26,667 nucleotides of DNA from Rhodocyclaceae bacterium (lineage in GTDB: Bacteria > Pseudomonadota > Gammaproteobacteria > Burkholderiales > Rhodocyclaceae): NCBI GenBank assembly GCA_017444505.1, contig JAFSWK010000209.1:1-26667 (forward strand), read 5' to 3'. Shown one piece after another: positions 7,579 to 15,290 of this stretch. The translations under genes were made by a program, and so were the position numbers. The notes beneath the pieces were generated by a model. That model did not search any database. It saw only the letters and a program-made list of their open reading frames with translations, and was not told where the DNA came from. Each line of letters starts with the position of its first letter. The stretch's first letter is position 1.

Positions 7579-8850
7579 TTAGCGCTCAACCACAAATGGT
7601 TGCAAACCCAGCGCTTGCCCGATGCTGGGCAAGTGGTGCAGGGCTTCTTCGCGGCTGGCGAAGGGGCCGACCTGTACGCGCGTGTGTGCGCCGGCCTGTT
7701 CGGTGCGCACCAGGGTGGCCAGCGAGCCAAGCGTGGCGCGGGCGCGGTTGGCCAGCGACTGCGCGGCTTCGGGCGAGGAAAAGGCGCCGAGCTGGATGAA
7801 GGTGCCGCGCTGCATGGCCGGTAGCGCTGCGCCGGCCATGCCCGTCATCGCCGGCGCAGGCGGCGTGGCCGGCGCGGGCGGCGAAATGGGCGTCAGCGCG
7901 ACTGCCGAGGGCGCGTCCGGCGCGGCGGCGGGAATATCCGCGGGCAATGTGGTCATCTGGATGGTTTGCGGTGCGCCCACCGGGGTGTGCATCGGCGCGG
8001 GGGCAGCGGCGGGCTGGGGCGTGGTGTGGATGGGCGTCGACACCGTGGGGGCGGGCGGCGCGGCGGCTTGCCCGGCGGCAATGGGCGTGCCAATGGGGAC
8101 GGCGGGCGAGGGCGGGGCGTCAATCAGCGGTTCGATTTCAATGCTGGCGGGCGGACGGACAGGCACCGGCGGCAGCGTGGCGACGAAGGGGTCGGGCGGC
8201 GGGGCAACCGGCGCGCTTTGCGCCGCGCCCACATTGCGCGCAGCGTTGTTGGCCAGGCGAATTTCGTCGGGCAGGATGGCTTCGACTTCCACGGGCGCGC
8301 TGCCGCTGTTGACGTAGCCGAGACGGTAGGCGGCAACATAGGACAAGTCCATGATGCGGTTGTGCAGGAAGGGGCCGCGGTCATTGACGCGCACCACGAC
8401 GCTGCGCCCATTGTTGAGGTTGGTCACACGGGCGTAGCTGGGCAGCGGCAAGGTGGGGTGGGCGGCAGTCATGGCAAACATGTCGTAGCGCTCTCCGCTG
8501 GACGTGGTGTTGCCGTGAAATTTCTTGCCGTACCAGCTCGCCGTGCCGCGTTCGCGGTAAGGACGAAAGTCTGTGAAGGGTACGTAGTGCTTGCCCATCA
8601 CGGTGTAGGGGCGCAGGGTGTTGCGGTTCAGTGGTTCGATGCGCGGTACGGCGTCGGGCACTTTGTCCAGATCGACGGGGATGTAGTCCGCCGGGCCATC
8701 ATCCTTGTAATAGCCACCGCCGCCGCTGCTTTTGCCGCCGCCGGTGCGCGAGGGGGCGCTGCCGCAGGCGGTGAGCAGTGCGGCGGCCAGCAGTGCCAGA
8801 ACGCGAGGATGCAGCAGGCGGGCGAGGGGACGATGGGCGGTGAAAGTCAT
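7579..8850 (-). CDS. rlpA: RlpA septal-ring lytic transglycosylase lipoprotein
   Basis: 423-residue outer membrane lipoprotein with a lipobox LLTAC (Cys29). The double-psi beta-barrel domain spans about residues 100-195: GTASWYGKKFHG, SSGERYD with the candidate catalytic Glu120, then NGRSVVVRVNDRGPF with Asp157 and RIMDLS. A long Pro/Ala-rich linker (about 210-345) follows, then a SPOR domain (about 349-423: GTFIQLGAFSS ... RVQVGPFASREEA) that binds denuded septal glycan strands. RlpA cleaves such strands in Pseudomonas. The first part after the lipobox is Gly/Ser-rich. The gene starts 7 bases after rodA. The linker is rather long but otherwise the protein is orthodox. Confidence 0.95.
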   Translation of the reverse strand: MTFTAHRPLARLLHPRVLALLAAALLTACGSAPSRTGGGKSSGGGGYYKDDGPADYIPVDLDKVPDAVPRIEPLNRNTLRPYTVMGKHYVPFTDFRPYRERGTASWYGKKFHGNTTSSGERYDMFAMTAAHPTLPLPSYARVTNLNNGRSVVVRVNDRGPFLHNRIMDLSYVAAYRLGYVNSGSAPVEVEAILPDEIRLANNAARNVGAAQSAPVAPPPDPFVATLPPVPVRPPASIEIEPLIDAPPSPAVPIGTPIAAGQAAAPPAPTVSTPIHTTPQPAAAPAPMHTPVGAPQTIQMTTLPADIPAAAPDAPSAVALTPISPPAPATPPAPAMTGMAGAALPAMQRGTFIQLGAFSSPEAAQSLANRARATLGSLATLVRTEQAGAHTRVQVGPFASREEALHHLPSIGQALGLQPFVVER

Positions 8851-8857
8851 GGTGCGG

Positions 8858-10030
8858 CTAACCCTGTGCGATGAGGCGGCTGTGGTGGCGGATGTTCATC
8901 AACAGTCCGACGGCAATGCACAAGGATACAAGAGAAGTGCCGCCATAGCTGATAAAAGGCAGCGGCACACCCACCACCGGCAGGATGCCACTGACCATGC
9001 CCATGTTGACGAAGGCGTAGGTGAAGAAAATCATCGTGATGGCACCGGCCAGCAGCCGCCCGGCAAAGGTGGTGGCGGTGGCGGTGAAGGTCATGCCGCG
9101 GCCAATCAGCAGTATGTAGAGTGCAATCAGGACAAGCACGCCGACGAAGCCAAATTCTTCACACAGCACGGAGAAGATGAAGTCGGTGTGGCGTTCCGGA
9201 ATGAAGGCCAGGTGGGTTTGCGTGCCTTGCAGCCAGCCTTTGCCCCACATGCCGCCCGAGCCGATGGCGATGGTCGACTGGATGACGTGAAAACCGCGCC
9301 CGAGCGGGTCTTGCGAGGGGTCGAGCAGGGTGCAGATGCGCTGTTTCTGGTATTCGTGCAGCACGACCCAGTCAAATTCCGGGACGCAGAGGATGTCGCC
9401 AAAACCGATGATGGCCAGCAGTCCGCCGACGGCCAGCAACACCGCCGGGATGATGAGTTTCCAGGGCAGACCGGCGAAAAAGATGACGTACAGGCCGGCA
9501 GCCGTGACCAGCAGGGCGGTGCCCAGGTCAGGCTGCATGGCAATCAGCGCGACGGGAATGCCCAGCAACACAAAGGCGATAATGAAATCATGCGCGCGCA
9601 GGGCGTTTTCGCGTTGCTGGAAATACCAGGCCAGCGCCAGCGGCACGGCCAGTTTCATCAGCTCGGAAGGCTGGATGCGGGTAACACCAATATCCAGCCA
9701 GCGGCGCGCGCCCTTGGAAACATCGCCAAACAGGGCGACGGCAATCAGCAGCAAGACTCCCAGCAGGTAGAGAATCGGCGCGATGCGCACGATGTGGCGC
9801 AGCGGGATGACGGCAGTGGCCAGCATCAACACCAGCGCCAGCGCGATATGGGTTTGCAGCGATTCGAGGCGCTCGGGGCCGGCACTGACAATCATCGTCC
9901 AGCTTATCGCCAGCAGTGCGAGCACGACGCCAAACAGCCAGGGGTCGGTGACCCGCAACAGCGTGCGCAGCCACGCCATGGGGGTGAAAAAGCGGGTTTC
10001 GTCGGAAAAGGGCAGGGCGTTCGGACTCAT
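8858..10030 (-). CDS. rodA: RodA peptidoglycan glycosyltransferase (SEDS family)
   Basis: Polymerises lipid II into glycan strands of the lateral wall with PBP2. 390 residues with about ten hydrophobic segments. SEDS family hallmarks: GARRWLDIG and QPSELMKLAVPL (about 105-130), MQPDLGTALL, the large extracellular loop with THLAFIPERHTDFIFSVL that carries the essential Asp, then EEFGFVG and the C-terminal VPLPFISYGGTSLVS. The ATG overlaps the TGA of mrdA (ATGA), so both partners of the complex are translationally coupled. Confidence 0.97.
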   Translation of the reverse strand: MSPNALPFSDETRFFTPMAWLRTLLRVTDPWLFGVVLALLAISWTMIVSAGPERLESLQTHIALALVLMLATAVIPLRHIVRIAPILYLLGVLLLIAVALFGDVSKGARRWLDIGVTRIQPSELMKLAVPLALAWYFQQRENALRAHDFIIAFVLLGIPVALIAMQPDLGTALLVTAAGLYVIFFAGLPWKLIIPAVLLAVGGLLAIIGFGDILCVPEFDWVVLHEYQKQRICTLLDPSQDPLGRGFHVIQSTIAIGSGGMWGKGWLQGTQTHLAFIPERHTDFIFSVLCEEFGFVGVLVLIALYILLIGRGMTFTATATTFAGRLLAGAITMIFFTYAFVNMGMVSGILPVVGVPLPFISYGGTSLVSLCIAVGLLMNIRHHSRLIAQG

Positions 10031-11934
10031 TGTGCCGGGGGCGTTTGTGCGGGGGCGGCGGCGACATCGGTGGCTTGTGCCGCATCGTCATCTTGCGAAC
10101 CGAGCAGATGGTAATCCATGACCTGACGGGCAATGGGGGCGGCAGAAACGCTGCCGAAGCCGCCGTTTTCTACCAGTACGGCCAGCACAATCTGCGGGTC
10201 TTGCGCGGGCGCGAAACCGATGAACCAGGAGTGGTCGCGCAGCCGTTCGCTGATGCGCCCGGCGTTGTAGCGCTGCCCGTGCAGCGAGAAGACTTGCGCC
10301 GTGCCGGTTTTGCCACCCGCCGAGTACGGCGCGCCGCGAAACGCCGTTTTCGCCGTGCCCAGACGGGTGACGTCGGCCATCGCGCCCAGTACGGTGGAAA
10401 CGTTGCGTTTGCGCAGCTTGATGGTGCGCATCGGTTCGGGTTCTACAGGACGGCGCTCGCCGGTGCGCGAATCAATGATGTTCTTGACCAGATGCGGACG
10501 ATACATGACGCCGTAATTGACCAGCGCGGCCAGCGCATTGGCCATTTGCAGCGGGGTGTAGGCGTTGTAGCCCTGACCGATGCCTACCGAGAGCGTCTCG
10601 CCGCCGAACCAGGTTTGCTGCTCCGGTTTCTTGAAACGCTTGCGCTTCCATTCCGGCGAGGGCAGTACGCCTTCGGCCTCGCCGCTGATGTCGATGCCGG
10701 TGCGGTGGCCGAAGTCAAACGGGCGCATGAATTTGGCAATGGCGTCAATGCCGAGGTCTTGCGCGAGCTGGTAGTAGAAAATGTTGCAGGAGTAGGTGAG
10801 GCTGACGTGGATGTTGACGCCGGTCTGACACTTGGATTTGCTGTCGTAATAGGTGTGGCCGGCAAAGCTGAAATAGCCCTGACGGCTGAAATACTGCCCC
10901 GGCGAGCGACGCCCGGTTTCCAGACCAGCCATCGCCATGAAGGGCTTGAAGGTGGAGCCGGGCGGGTAGGCGCTGTAGATGGCGCGGTTCAAGAGCGGGT
11001 GGTCGGGCGAGTCGGAAAGCGCACGCCAGCTTTGCGTGGAAATGCCTTCAATGAATTCGTTGGGGTCGAAACTGGGCAAGGAAACCAGCGCCAGAATGCC
11101 GCCGGTTTTCGGGTCGATGGCGACCAGCGCGCCGCGCCGCCCGGCGAAGGCGGCTTCGGCGACTTTCTGCAATTCGATGTCCAGCGTCAGTTCCAGGTCG
11201 TTGCCGGGCTGCGCTTCGGTGCTGGAGAGCGAACGCATCGCCCGCCCGCCGGCGTTGATTTCCACCTGCTCAAAGCCCGTGGTGCCGTGCAGCTCTTTTT
11301 CGTAGCTTTCTTCCAGCCCGCTTTTGCCAATGTATTCGGAACCGCGATAGTTGGCGGTATCGTTGTTTTCGTTGATTTTTTCCAGGTCGCGGTCGTTGAT
11401 GCGGCCAATGTAGCCAATGACGTGGGCGGTGTGCACGCCTTCGGGATAATCGCGGAACAGCCGCGCCTGCACTTCCACGCCGGGAAAACGGTAGCGCCGG
11501 GCGATGATGCGGGCAACTTCTTCGTCCGTGAGGTGCGTGCGGATGGGCACGCTTTCAAAATATTTGCTGTCTTTGAGCTGGCGGTAAAAACGCCGGCGGT
11601 CACGTTCTTCGATGGTCACGATGCGCGAGAGGCGATCGATGGTGGCATCCATGTTCTTGACCAGCGAAGGGTTGATTTCCAGCGTGTAGGCCGAATAATT
11701 GCGCGCCAGCTCACGCCCTTTGGCGTCCCGAATGACGCCACGGTTGGGCACAATGGGCAGCAGCGCCATGCGGTTGCCTTCGGCGCGGGCGTGGTAGTGG
11801 TCAAAGCGCACGACTTGCAGGAAATACAGCCGCGCCACCAGCACGCCGAAACAAATCAGCACGAACAACATGGCCACCGTGGCGCGGCGGCGGAAGCGGG
11901 CAAGGAGTTGTCCGGGGTGCGGAAATTCGGTCAT
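10027..11934 (-). CDS. mrdA: Penicillin-binding protein 2, elongation-specific transpeptidase
   Basis: 635-residue class B PBP that cross-links new lateral wall with RodA. One N-terminal membrane helix (about 20-40), then the PBP dimerisation/pedestal region (RGVIRDAKGRELARN, then GYIGRI near 174), then the transpeptidase domain with STFK (Ser327, Lys330), SCN (382-384) and KTG (542-544). The C-terminal tail is Ala/Pro-rich. It is 15 bases after mreD and overlaps rodA by 4 bases. Length and motif spacing match MrdA/PBP2 rather than FtsI. Confidence 0.97.
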   Translation of the reverse strand: MTEFPHPGQLLARFRRRATVAMLFVLICFGVLVARLYFLQVVRFDHYHARAEGNRMALLPIVPNRGVIRDAKGRELARNYSAYTLEINPSLVKNMDATIDRLSRIVTIEERDRRRFYRQLKDSKYFESVPIRTHLTDEEVARIIARRYRFPGVEVQARLFRDYPEGVHTAHVIGYIGRINDRDLEKINENNDTANYRGSEYIGKSGLEESYEKELHGTTGFEQVEINAGGRAMRSLSSTEAQPGNDLELTLDIELQKVAEAAFAGRRGALVAIDPKTGGILALVSLPSFDPNEFIEGISTQSWRALSDSPDHPLLNRAIYSAYPPGSTFKPFMAMAGLETGRRSPGQYFSRQGYFSFAGHTYYDSKSKCQTGVNIHVSLTYSCNIFYYQLAQDLGIDAIAKFMRPFDFGHRTGIDISGEAEGVLPSPEWKRKRFKKPEQQTWFGGETLSVGIGQGYNAYTPLQMANALAALVNYGVMYRPHLVKNIIDSRTGERRPVEPEPMRTIKLRKRNVSTVLGAMADVTRLGTAKTAFRGAPYSAGGKTGTAQVFSLHGQRYNAGRISERLRDHSWFIGFAPAQDPQIVLAVLVENGGFGSVSAAPIARQVMDYHLLGSQDDDAAQATDVAAAPAQTPPAQ

Positions 11935-11949
11935 CGCGGGCGCTCTCGC

Positions 11950-12471
11950 TCAGATGGGGCGGTGATCATCGCGGTCTTCCGGTTGATACTGCGGCCAGAG
12001 CAGCAACAGACTGAGCGCCGGCCAGAGCAGCGCGCCGGTAATGGGGGCGAGAAAATACGTCCAGCCGGGGAACGAATCTCCGGCAATGAGACGCACGACG
12101 GTCATCACCACCTGCGTGATGAACAGCATGGGCAGGATGTGCAACGCCTGCTGGCGGGGCGGAAACCACAGGATGCGACGGGCAAAGGTGTGCGCCATGT
12201 GACTGAGCAAGACGTAGGCCAGCGCGTATTGTCCCATCGCCGCGCCGTGGCCGATGTCGACGAGCAGACCCAGCAGGAAGGCTTTGTCCAGCCCGACGAG
12301 CTGCGGCTGGCGGATGCTCCAGAAACACAGCGTCAGCGCCATCCAGTCCGGCCAGCCCGCCAGACGGCTGACCGGGATGTAGCTCAAGATGAGCGCTACC
12401 AGCAGGCTGGCGTCAATAAACCAGGGCTGCGGCGGGCGAAGGATGCGGTCGGAAAGGTTGGTCGATTGCAT
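11950..12471 (-). CDS. mreD: Rod shape-determining protein MreD
   Basis: 173-residue polytopic inner membrane protein with five to six hydrophobic segments. LVGLDKAFLLGLLVDIGHG in the middle is the typical MreD helix pair with the conserved Asp and Gly residues. It links MreC and the MreB filament to the wall-synthesis enzymes. It sits 11 bases after mreC and 15 bases before mrdA, the standard order. Confidence 0.93.
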   Translation of the reverse strand: MQSTNLSDRILRPPQPWFIDASLLVALILSYIPVSRLAGWPDWMALTLCFWSIRQPQLVGLDKAFLLGLLVDIGHGAAMGQYALAYVLLSHMAHTFARRILWFPPRQQALHILPMLFITQVVMTVVRLIAGDSFPGWTYFLAPITGALLWPALSLLLLWPQYQPEDRDDHRPI

Positions 12472-12482
12472 GATGGCGGAGT

Positions 12483-13688
12483 TTAGCGCCCGGCGCTGTC
12501 AGCATTGGGTTGTTCGGTCGGTTTCTCGCCGGCTTCGGCAGCTTCGGCAGCGGCGGGTTTTTTGTCGGAAGAGGCGGCTTTTTTGCCCGCGCCGTTCTTG
12601 CCTTTCGGCTTGTCTTTGGCCTTGCCTTTGTCTTTTGGCTTGTCCGGCGTGGCCTGCGGGCTGGCAGGCGCTTGCGCGCCTTCGCTGTTTGCAGCGGGTG
12701 CGGCGCCGTTTCCGGTTTTGCCAGCGTCCTTGCTTTTGTTCTTGCTGCTGTCTTTGTCTTGTGCGCCGGGCGTTGCGGTGGGTTTGGGCGGCACCAGCTG
12801 TTCGAGCGGCGGTTCAATGGCGCTGGCCGGGTCTGGCAGCGGTGGAGCCGGTTCGGCACGCCCCAGCACCAGCACCTGCGTGGCACGTTCCACATGCCCC
12901 AGCGGTTCGCACTGAATGCGCAGGAAAGCATCGGCAGGGGTGACGGAGGTGACCCGCGCCACCGGCAGACTGGGGACGAATACGCCGTCCAGCCCCGAGG
13001 TAATCAGTTCATCGCCGACTTCCACATCGGAGCCGATGGGGATGAAGCGCAGCTCCAGCGAGCCGTCGCCATTGCCAAAGAGTACGCCGCGCAGCCCGTT
13101 GCGCGCGACCTTGATGGCAATGGCCTGATCCTTGTCGGTGAGCAGCGTGACTTCGGTTTGCGCCGGATAGGCGCGCGTGGCCTGACCGATGACACCGGAA
13201 GCATCCAGCACCGCGAAGCCCGATTCAATGCCGTCGGCGGCACCACGGTTCAGGATGACCTTGCGTGAAAACGGGTCCGGCGCGTCATAGAGGACTTCCG
13301 CCGCCACCGCACGGCTTTGCACGCTCTGCGCCATGCCCAGCAGGTTGCGCAGTTCCTGGTTTTCGCGCTCTACCTGCGCAAAGCGCAATAGCTGCTGCGC
13401 CTGTTCCACTTCCTTGCGGCGCAGTTCGGCATTTTCCGCCTGCACGCTCACCAGCGTGCCAAAGTAGGTGCTGGCCGAGCGCGCCAGGTCAGCCGGTGCG
13501 GCGGCGATGACTTGCAGCGGATAGGTGACCACCGAGAGCGTGTGGCGCACCATTTCGAGATAGCGATAATGCAAATCGGCCACCAGCATGAGCAGACACA
13601 GCACGACGTAACACATCAGACGGACGTGAGACGACGGCGAGGCTTGCCGGGAAAAGACGGGTTGAGGGGGCGATTGCAGTGAAGACAT
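12483..13688 (-). CDS. mreC: Rod shape-determining protein MreC with long Lys/Ala/Pro tail
   Basis: 401 residues from the ATG at 13688; a GTG at 13697 would add three residues, but N-termini of related proteins resemble MSSLQSPP. A membrane helix (about 21-38) is followed by a coiled coil (about 80-118, QAENAELRRKEVEQAQQLL) and the periplasmic beta-barrel core, with VILNRGAADGIESG, TLLTDKDQAI and GDELITSGLDGVFVP. The core ends near residue 278. The remaining roughly 120 residues are low-complexity, rich in Lys, Ala, Pro and Asp, with repeated KDK/KGK runs, and have no counterpart in the E. coli-type protein that I know. MreC scaffolds PBP2/RodA in the periplasm. A 116-base gap with a hairpin separates it from mreB. 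Confidence 0.95.
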   Translation of the reverse strand: MSSLQSPPQPVFSRQASPSSHVRLMCYVVLCLLMLVADLHYRYLEMVRHTLSVVTYPLQVIAAAPADLARSASTYFGTLVSVQAENAELRRKEVEQAQQLLRFAQVERENQELRNLLGMAQSVQSRAVAAEVLYDAPDPFSRKVILNRGAADGIESGFAVLDASGVIGQATRAYPAQTEVTLLTDKDQAIAIKVARNGLRGVLFGNGDGSLELRFIPIGSDVEVGDELITSGLDGVFVPSLPVARVTSVTPADAFLRIQCEPLGHVERATQVLVLGRAEPAPPLPDPASAIEPPLEQLVPPKPTATPGAQDKDSSKNKSKDAGKTGNGAAPAANSEGAQAPASPQATPDKPKDKGKAKDKPKGKNGAGKKAASSDKKPAAAEAAEAGEKPTEQPNADSAGR

Positions 13689-13735
13689 GCACGACACACA
13701 GAAGAGCCGGTCTGCGCTGCTGTTCTATGCGCAGC

Positions 13736-13757
13736 GCCCGCGCACGATGGCGCGGGC
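13736..13757. promoter_or_regulatory. GC-rich hairpin between mreB and mreC
   Basis: A perfect 8-bp stem, gcccgcgc / gcgcgggc, with loop acgatg, in the 116-base gap between mreB and mreC. No T-run follows on the minus strand, so it is not a complete intrinsic terminator. It may protect or process the mreB message so that MreB is made in excess of MreC, which is an inference. Confidence 0.45.
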
Positions 13758-13804
13758 GGGGTCAAAAGAAGGAAACGACGGACGCGCCGCAGGCGCAGCG
13801 GCGT

Positions 13805-14848
13805 TTATTCCGGCGAGAAAATGGAGCCGAGTTTATCCATTTTTTCCAGCGCCGTGCCGCAGCCGCGCGCCACGCAGGTCAGCGGGTCATCGGCCACACA
13901 CACGGGCAGGCCGGTTTCTTCGCGCAGCAGCAGGTCAAGGTCGGCCAGCAGCGCGCCGCCGCCGGTCAGCACCATGCCGCGTTCGGCAATGTCCGCGCCC
14001 AGTTCGGGCGGGGTTTGTTCCAGCGCAATCTTGACGGCAGAAACCACCTGGTTGAGCGGTTCCGAGACGGCTTCCAGCACTTCGTTGCTGGAAATGGTGA
14101 AACTGCGCGGAATGCCCTCGGCCAGGTTGCGCCCGCGCACTTCGATTTCGCGCCGTTCCGTGCTGGGGAAGGCCGAGCCGATTTCTTTCTTGATGTTTTC
14201 CGCCGTGGTTTCCCCAATCAACATGCCGTAGTTGCGGCGGATGTAGTTGACGATGGATTCATCAAACTTGTCGCCACCGACGCGCACCGAGCCGCTATAC
14301 ACCATGCCGCCCAGCGAGATGACGCCCACTTCGGTGGTGCCGCCGCCAATATCGACGACCATCGAGCCGGTGGCGTCCGACACCGGCAGACCGGCGCCAA
14401 TGGCCGCCGCCATCGGTTCTTCAATCAGATACACCTGACGGGCACCGGCAGCCACAGCGGAATCGCGGATGGCGCGCCGTTCCACCTGCGTGGAGCCGCA
14501 CGGCACGCAGATGATGATGCGCGGGCTGGGCGAGAACATGCGCGAATCGTGCACCTTTTTGATGAACTGCTTGATCATCTGTTCGGTGACGACAAAATCG
14601 GCAATCACGCCGTCTTTCATCGGGCGGATGGCGGTGATGTTGCCCGGCGTTTTGCCCAGCATCTGCTTGGCGGCGCTGCCGACGGCCTGAATCGAACGCT
14701 TGGCGTTGGGGCCGCCTTCGGTGCGGATGGCGACCACCGACGGTTCATCCAGCACGATGCCTTTGCCGCGCACGTAAATCAGCGTGTTGGCAGTGCCAAG
14801 GTCGATGGCCAGGTCGGAAGAAAAATAGGAACGCAAGAAACCAAACAT
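13805..14848 (-). CDS. mreB: Rod shape-determining actin homologue MreB
   Basis: 347 residues, the standard length, starting MFGFLRSYFSSDLAIDLGTAN. The amphipathic N-terminus, phosphate-1 loop (DLGTAN), phosphate-2 loop (VVDIGGGTTEVGVISLGG) and adenosine motif (LTGGGALLADLD) are all present. MreB forms membrane-bound ATP filaments that position wall synthesis. The frame is open to 14983, but the ATG at 14848 is chosen because it is the conserved MreB start and has AGGA 10 bases upstream. First gene of the nine-gene operon, divergent from gatC. Confidence 0.98.
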   Translation of the reverse strand: MFGFLRSYFSSDLAIDLGTANTLIYVRGKGIVLDEPSVVAIRTEGGPNAKRSIQAVGSAAKQMLGKTPGNITAIRPMKDGVIADFVVTEQMIKQFIKKVHDSRMFSPSPRIIICVPCGSTQVERRAIRDSAVAAGARQVYLIEEPMAAAIGAGLPVSDATGSMVVDIGGGTTEVGVISLGGMVYSGSVRVGGDKFDESIVNYIRRNYGMLIGETTAENIKKEIGSAFPSTERREIEVRGRNLAEGIPRSFTISSNEVLEAVSEPLNQVVSAVKIALEQTPPELGADIAERGMVLTGGGALLADLDLLLREETGLPVCVADDPLTCVARGCGTALEKMDKLGSIFSPE

Positions 14849-14885
14849 GAGAAATCTTTCCTGATTGCTGACAGGGACGGAAAAC

Positions 14886-14902
14886 GCCGCGCCGTGCGCG
14901 GC
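14886..14902. promoter_or_regulatory. Hairpin in the mreB leader
   Basis: Stem gccgcgc / gcgcggc with a 3-base loop, located between the TATAAT box and the mreB start, so it would fold in the 5' untranslated leader of the operon. A role in message stability is possible but not shown. Confidence 0.35.
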
Positions 14903-14930
14903 AGTGTGTCTGAGGGGCAAAAAACGCAGT

Positions 14931-14936
14931 ATTATA
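14931..14936 (-). promoter_or_regulatory. Putative -10 box (TATAAT) of the mreB operon
   Basis: A perfect TATAAT on the minus strand in the mreB-gatC divergent gap, giving a leader of about 75 bases. The expected -35 position shows only a poor match, so activity may need an activator or the -35 may be degenerate. The plus strand has no comparable box for gatC. Confidence 0.5.
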
Positions 14937-14985
14937 AACCACGAATCCGAAAGTCTTTGTGCAGTTTTTCTTCCCGCCGTCAATT

Positions 14986-15273
14986 ATGTCGCTTTCCCAC
15001 GCAGACCTTCGCCGCCTCGGGCGGCTTGCCAAACTGGCGCTGGATGAACACCAGCTCGCCGCGCTCAACACCCAGCTGGACAACATCCTGCACCTCGTCG
15101 ACGAGATGCAGGCGGTAGATACCCGCGATGTCGCGCCGATGAGCCACCCGCTGGAACTCACCGCCCGCCTGCGCGCCGACGCACCCAGCGAACCCGACCG
15201 GCGCGATGCCTTCCAGCAGGTTGCGCCGCAGGCCGAGTCTGGCCTCTATCTCGTTCCCAAAGTCATTGAATAA
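14986..15273 (+). CDS. gatC: Asp-tRNA(Asn)/Glu-tRNA(Gln) amidotransferase subunit C
   Basis: 95 residues, normal for GatC, a small helical belt that stabilises the GatA-GatB interface. The N-terminus MSLSHADLRRLGRLAKLALDE matches the family (MSLT-x-DV-x-x-IA-x-LA-x-L), and the C-terminal motif LRADAPSEPDRRDAF corresponds to the usual LREDxV. The ATG at 14986 is chosen over a GTG at 14959, which adds only a Phe-rich extension. gatA follows after 17 bases. Confidence 0.95.
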   Translation: MSLSHADLRRLGRLAKLALDEHQLAALNTQLDNILHLVDEMQAVDTRDVAPMSHPLELTARLRADAPSEPDRRDAFQQVAPQAESGLYLVPKVIE

Positions 15274-15290
15274 GTTACCTTTCTGTCGCC

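Noticed and set aside
8732..10114. Antisense open frames opposite rodA and rlpA
   Set aside because: Gln/Asp/His-rich mirror translation of transmembrane codons; not a protein.
10030..12486. An 818-codon open frame on the plus strand opposite mrdA and mreD
   Set aside because: A shadow of strong coding sequence on the other strand; the same mirror-frame composition and no motif.
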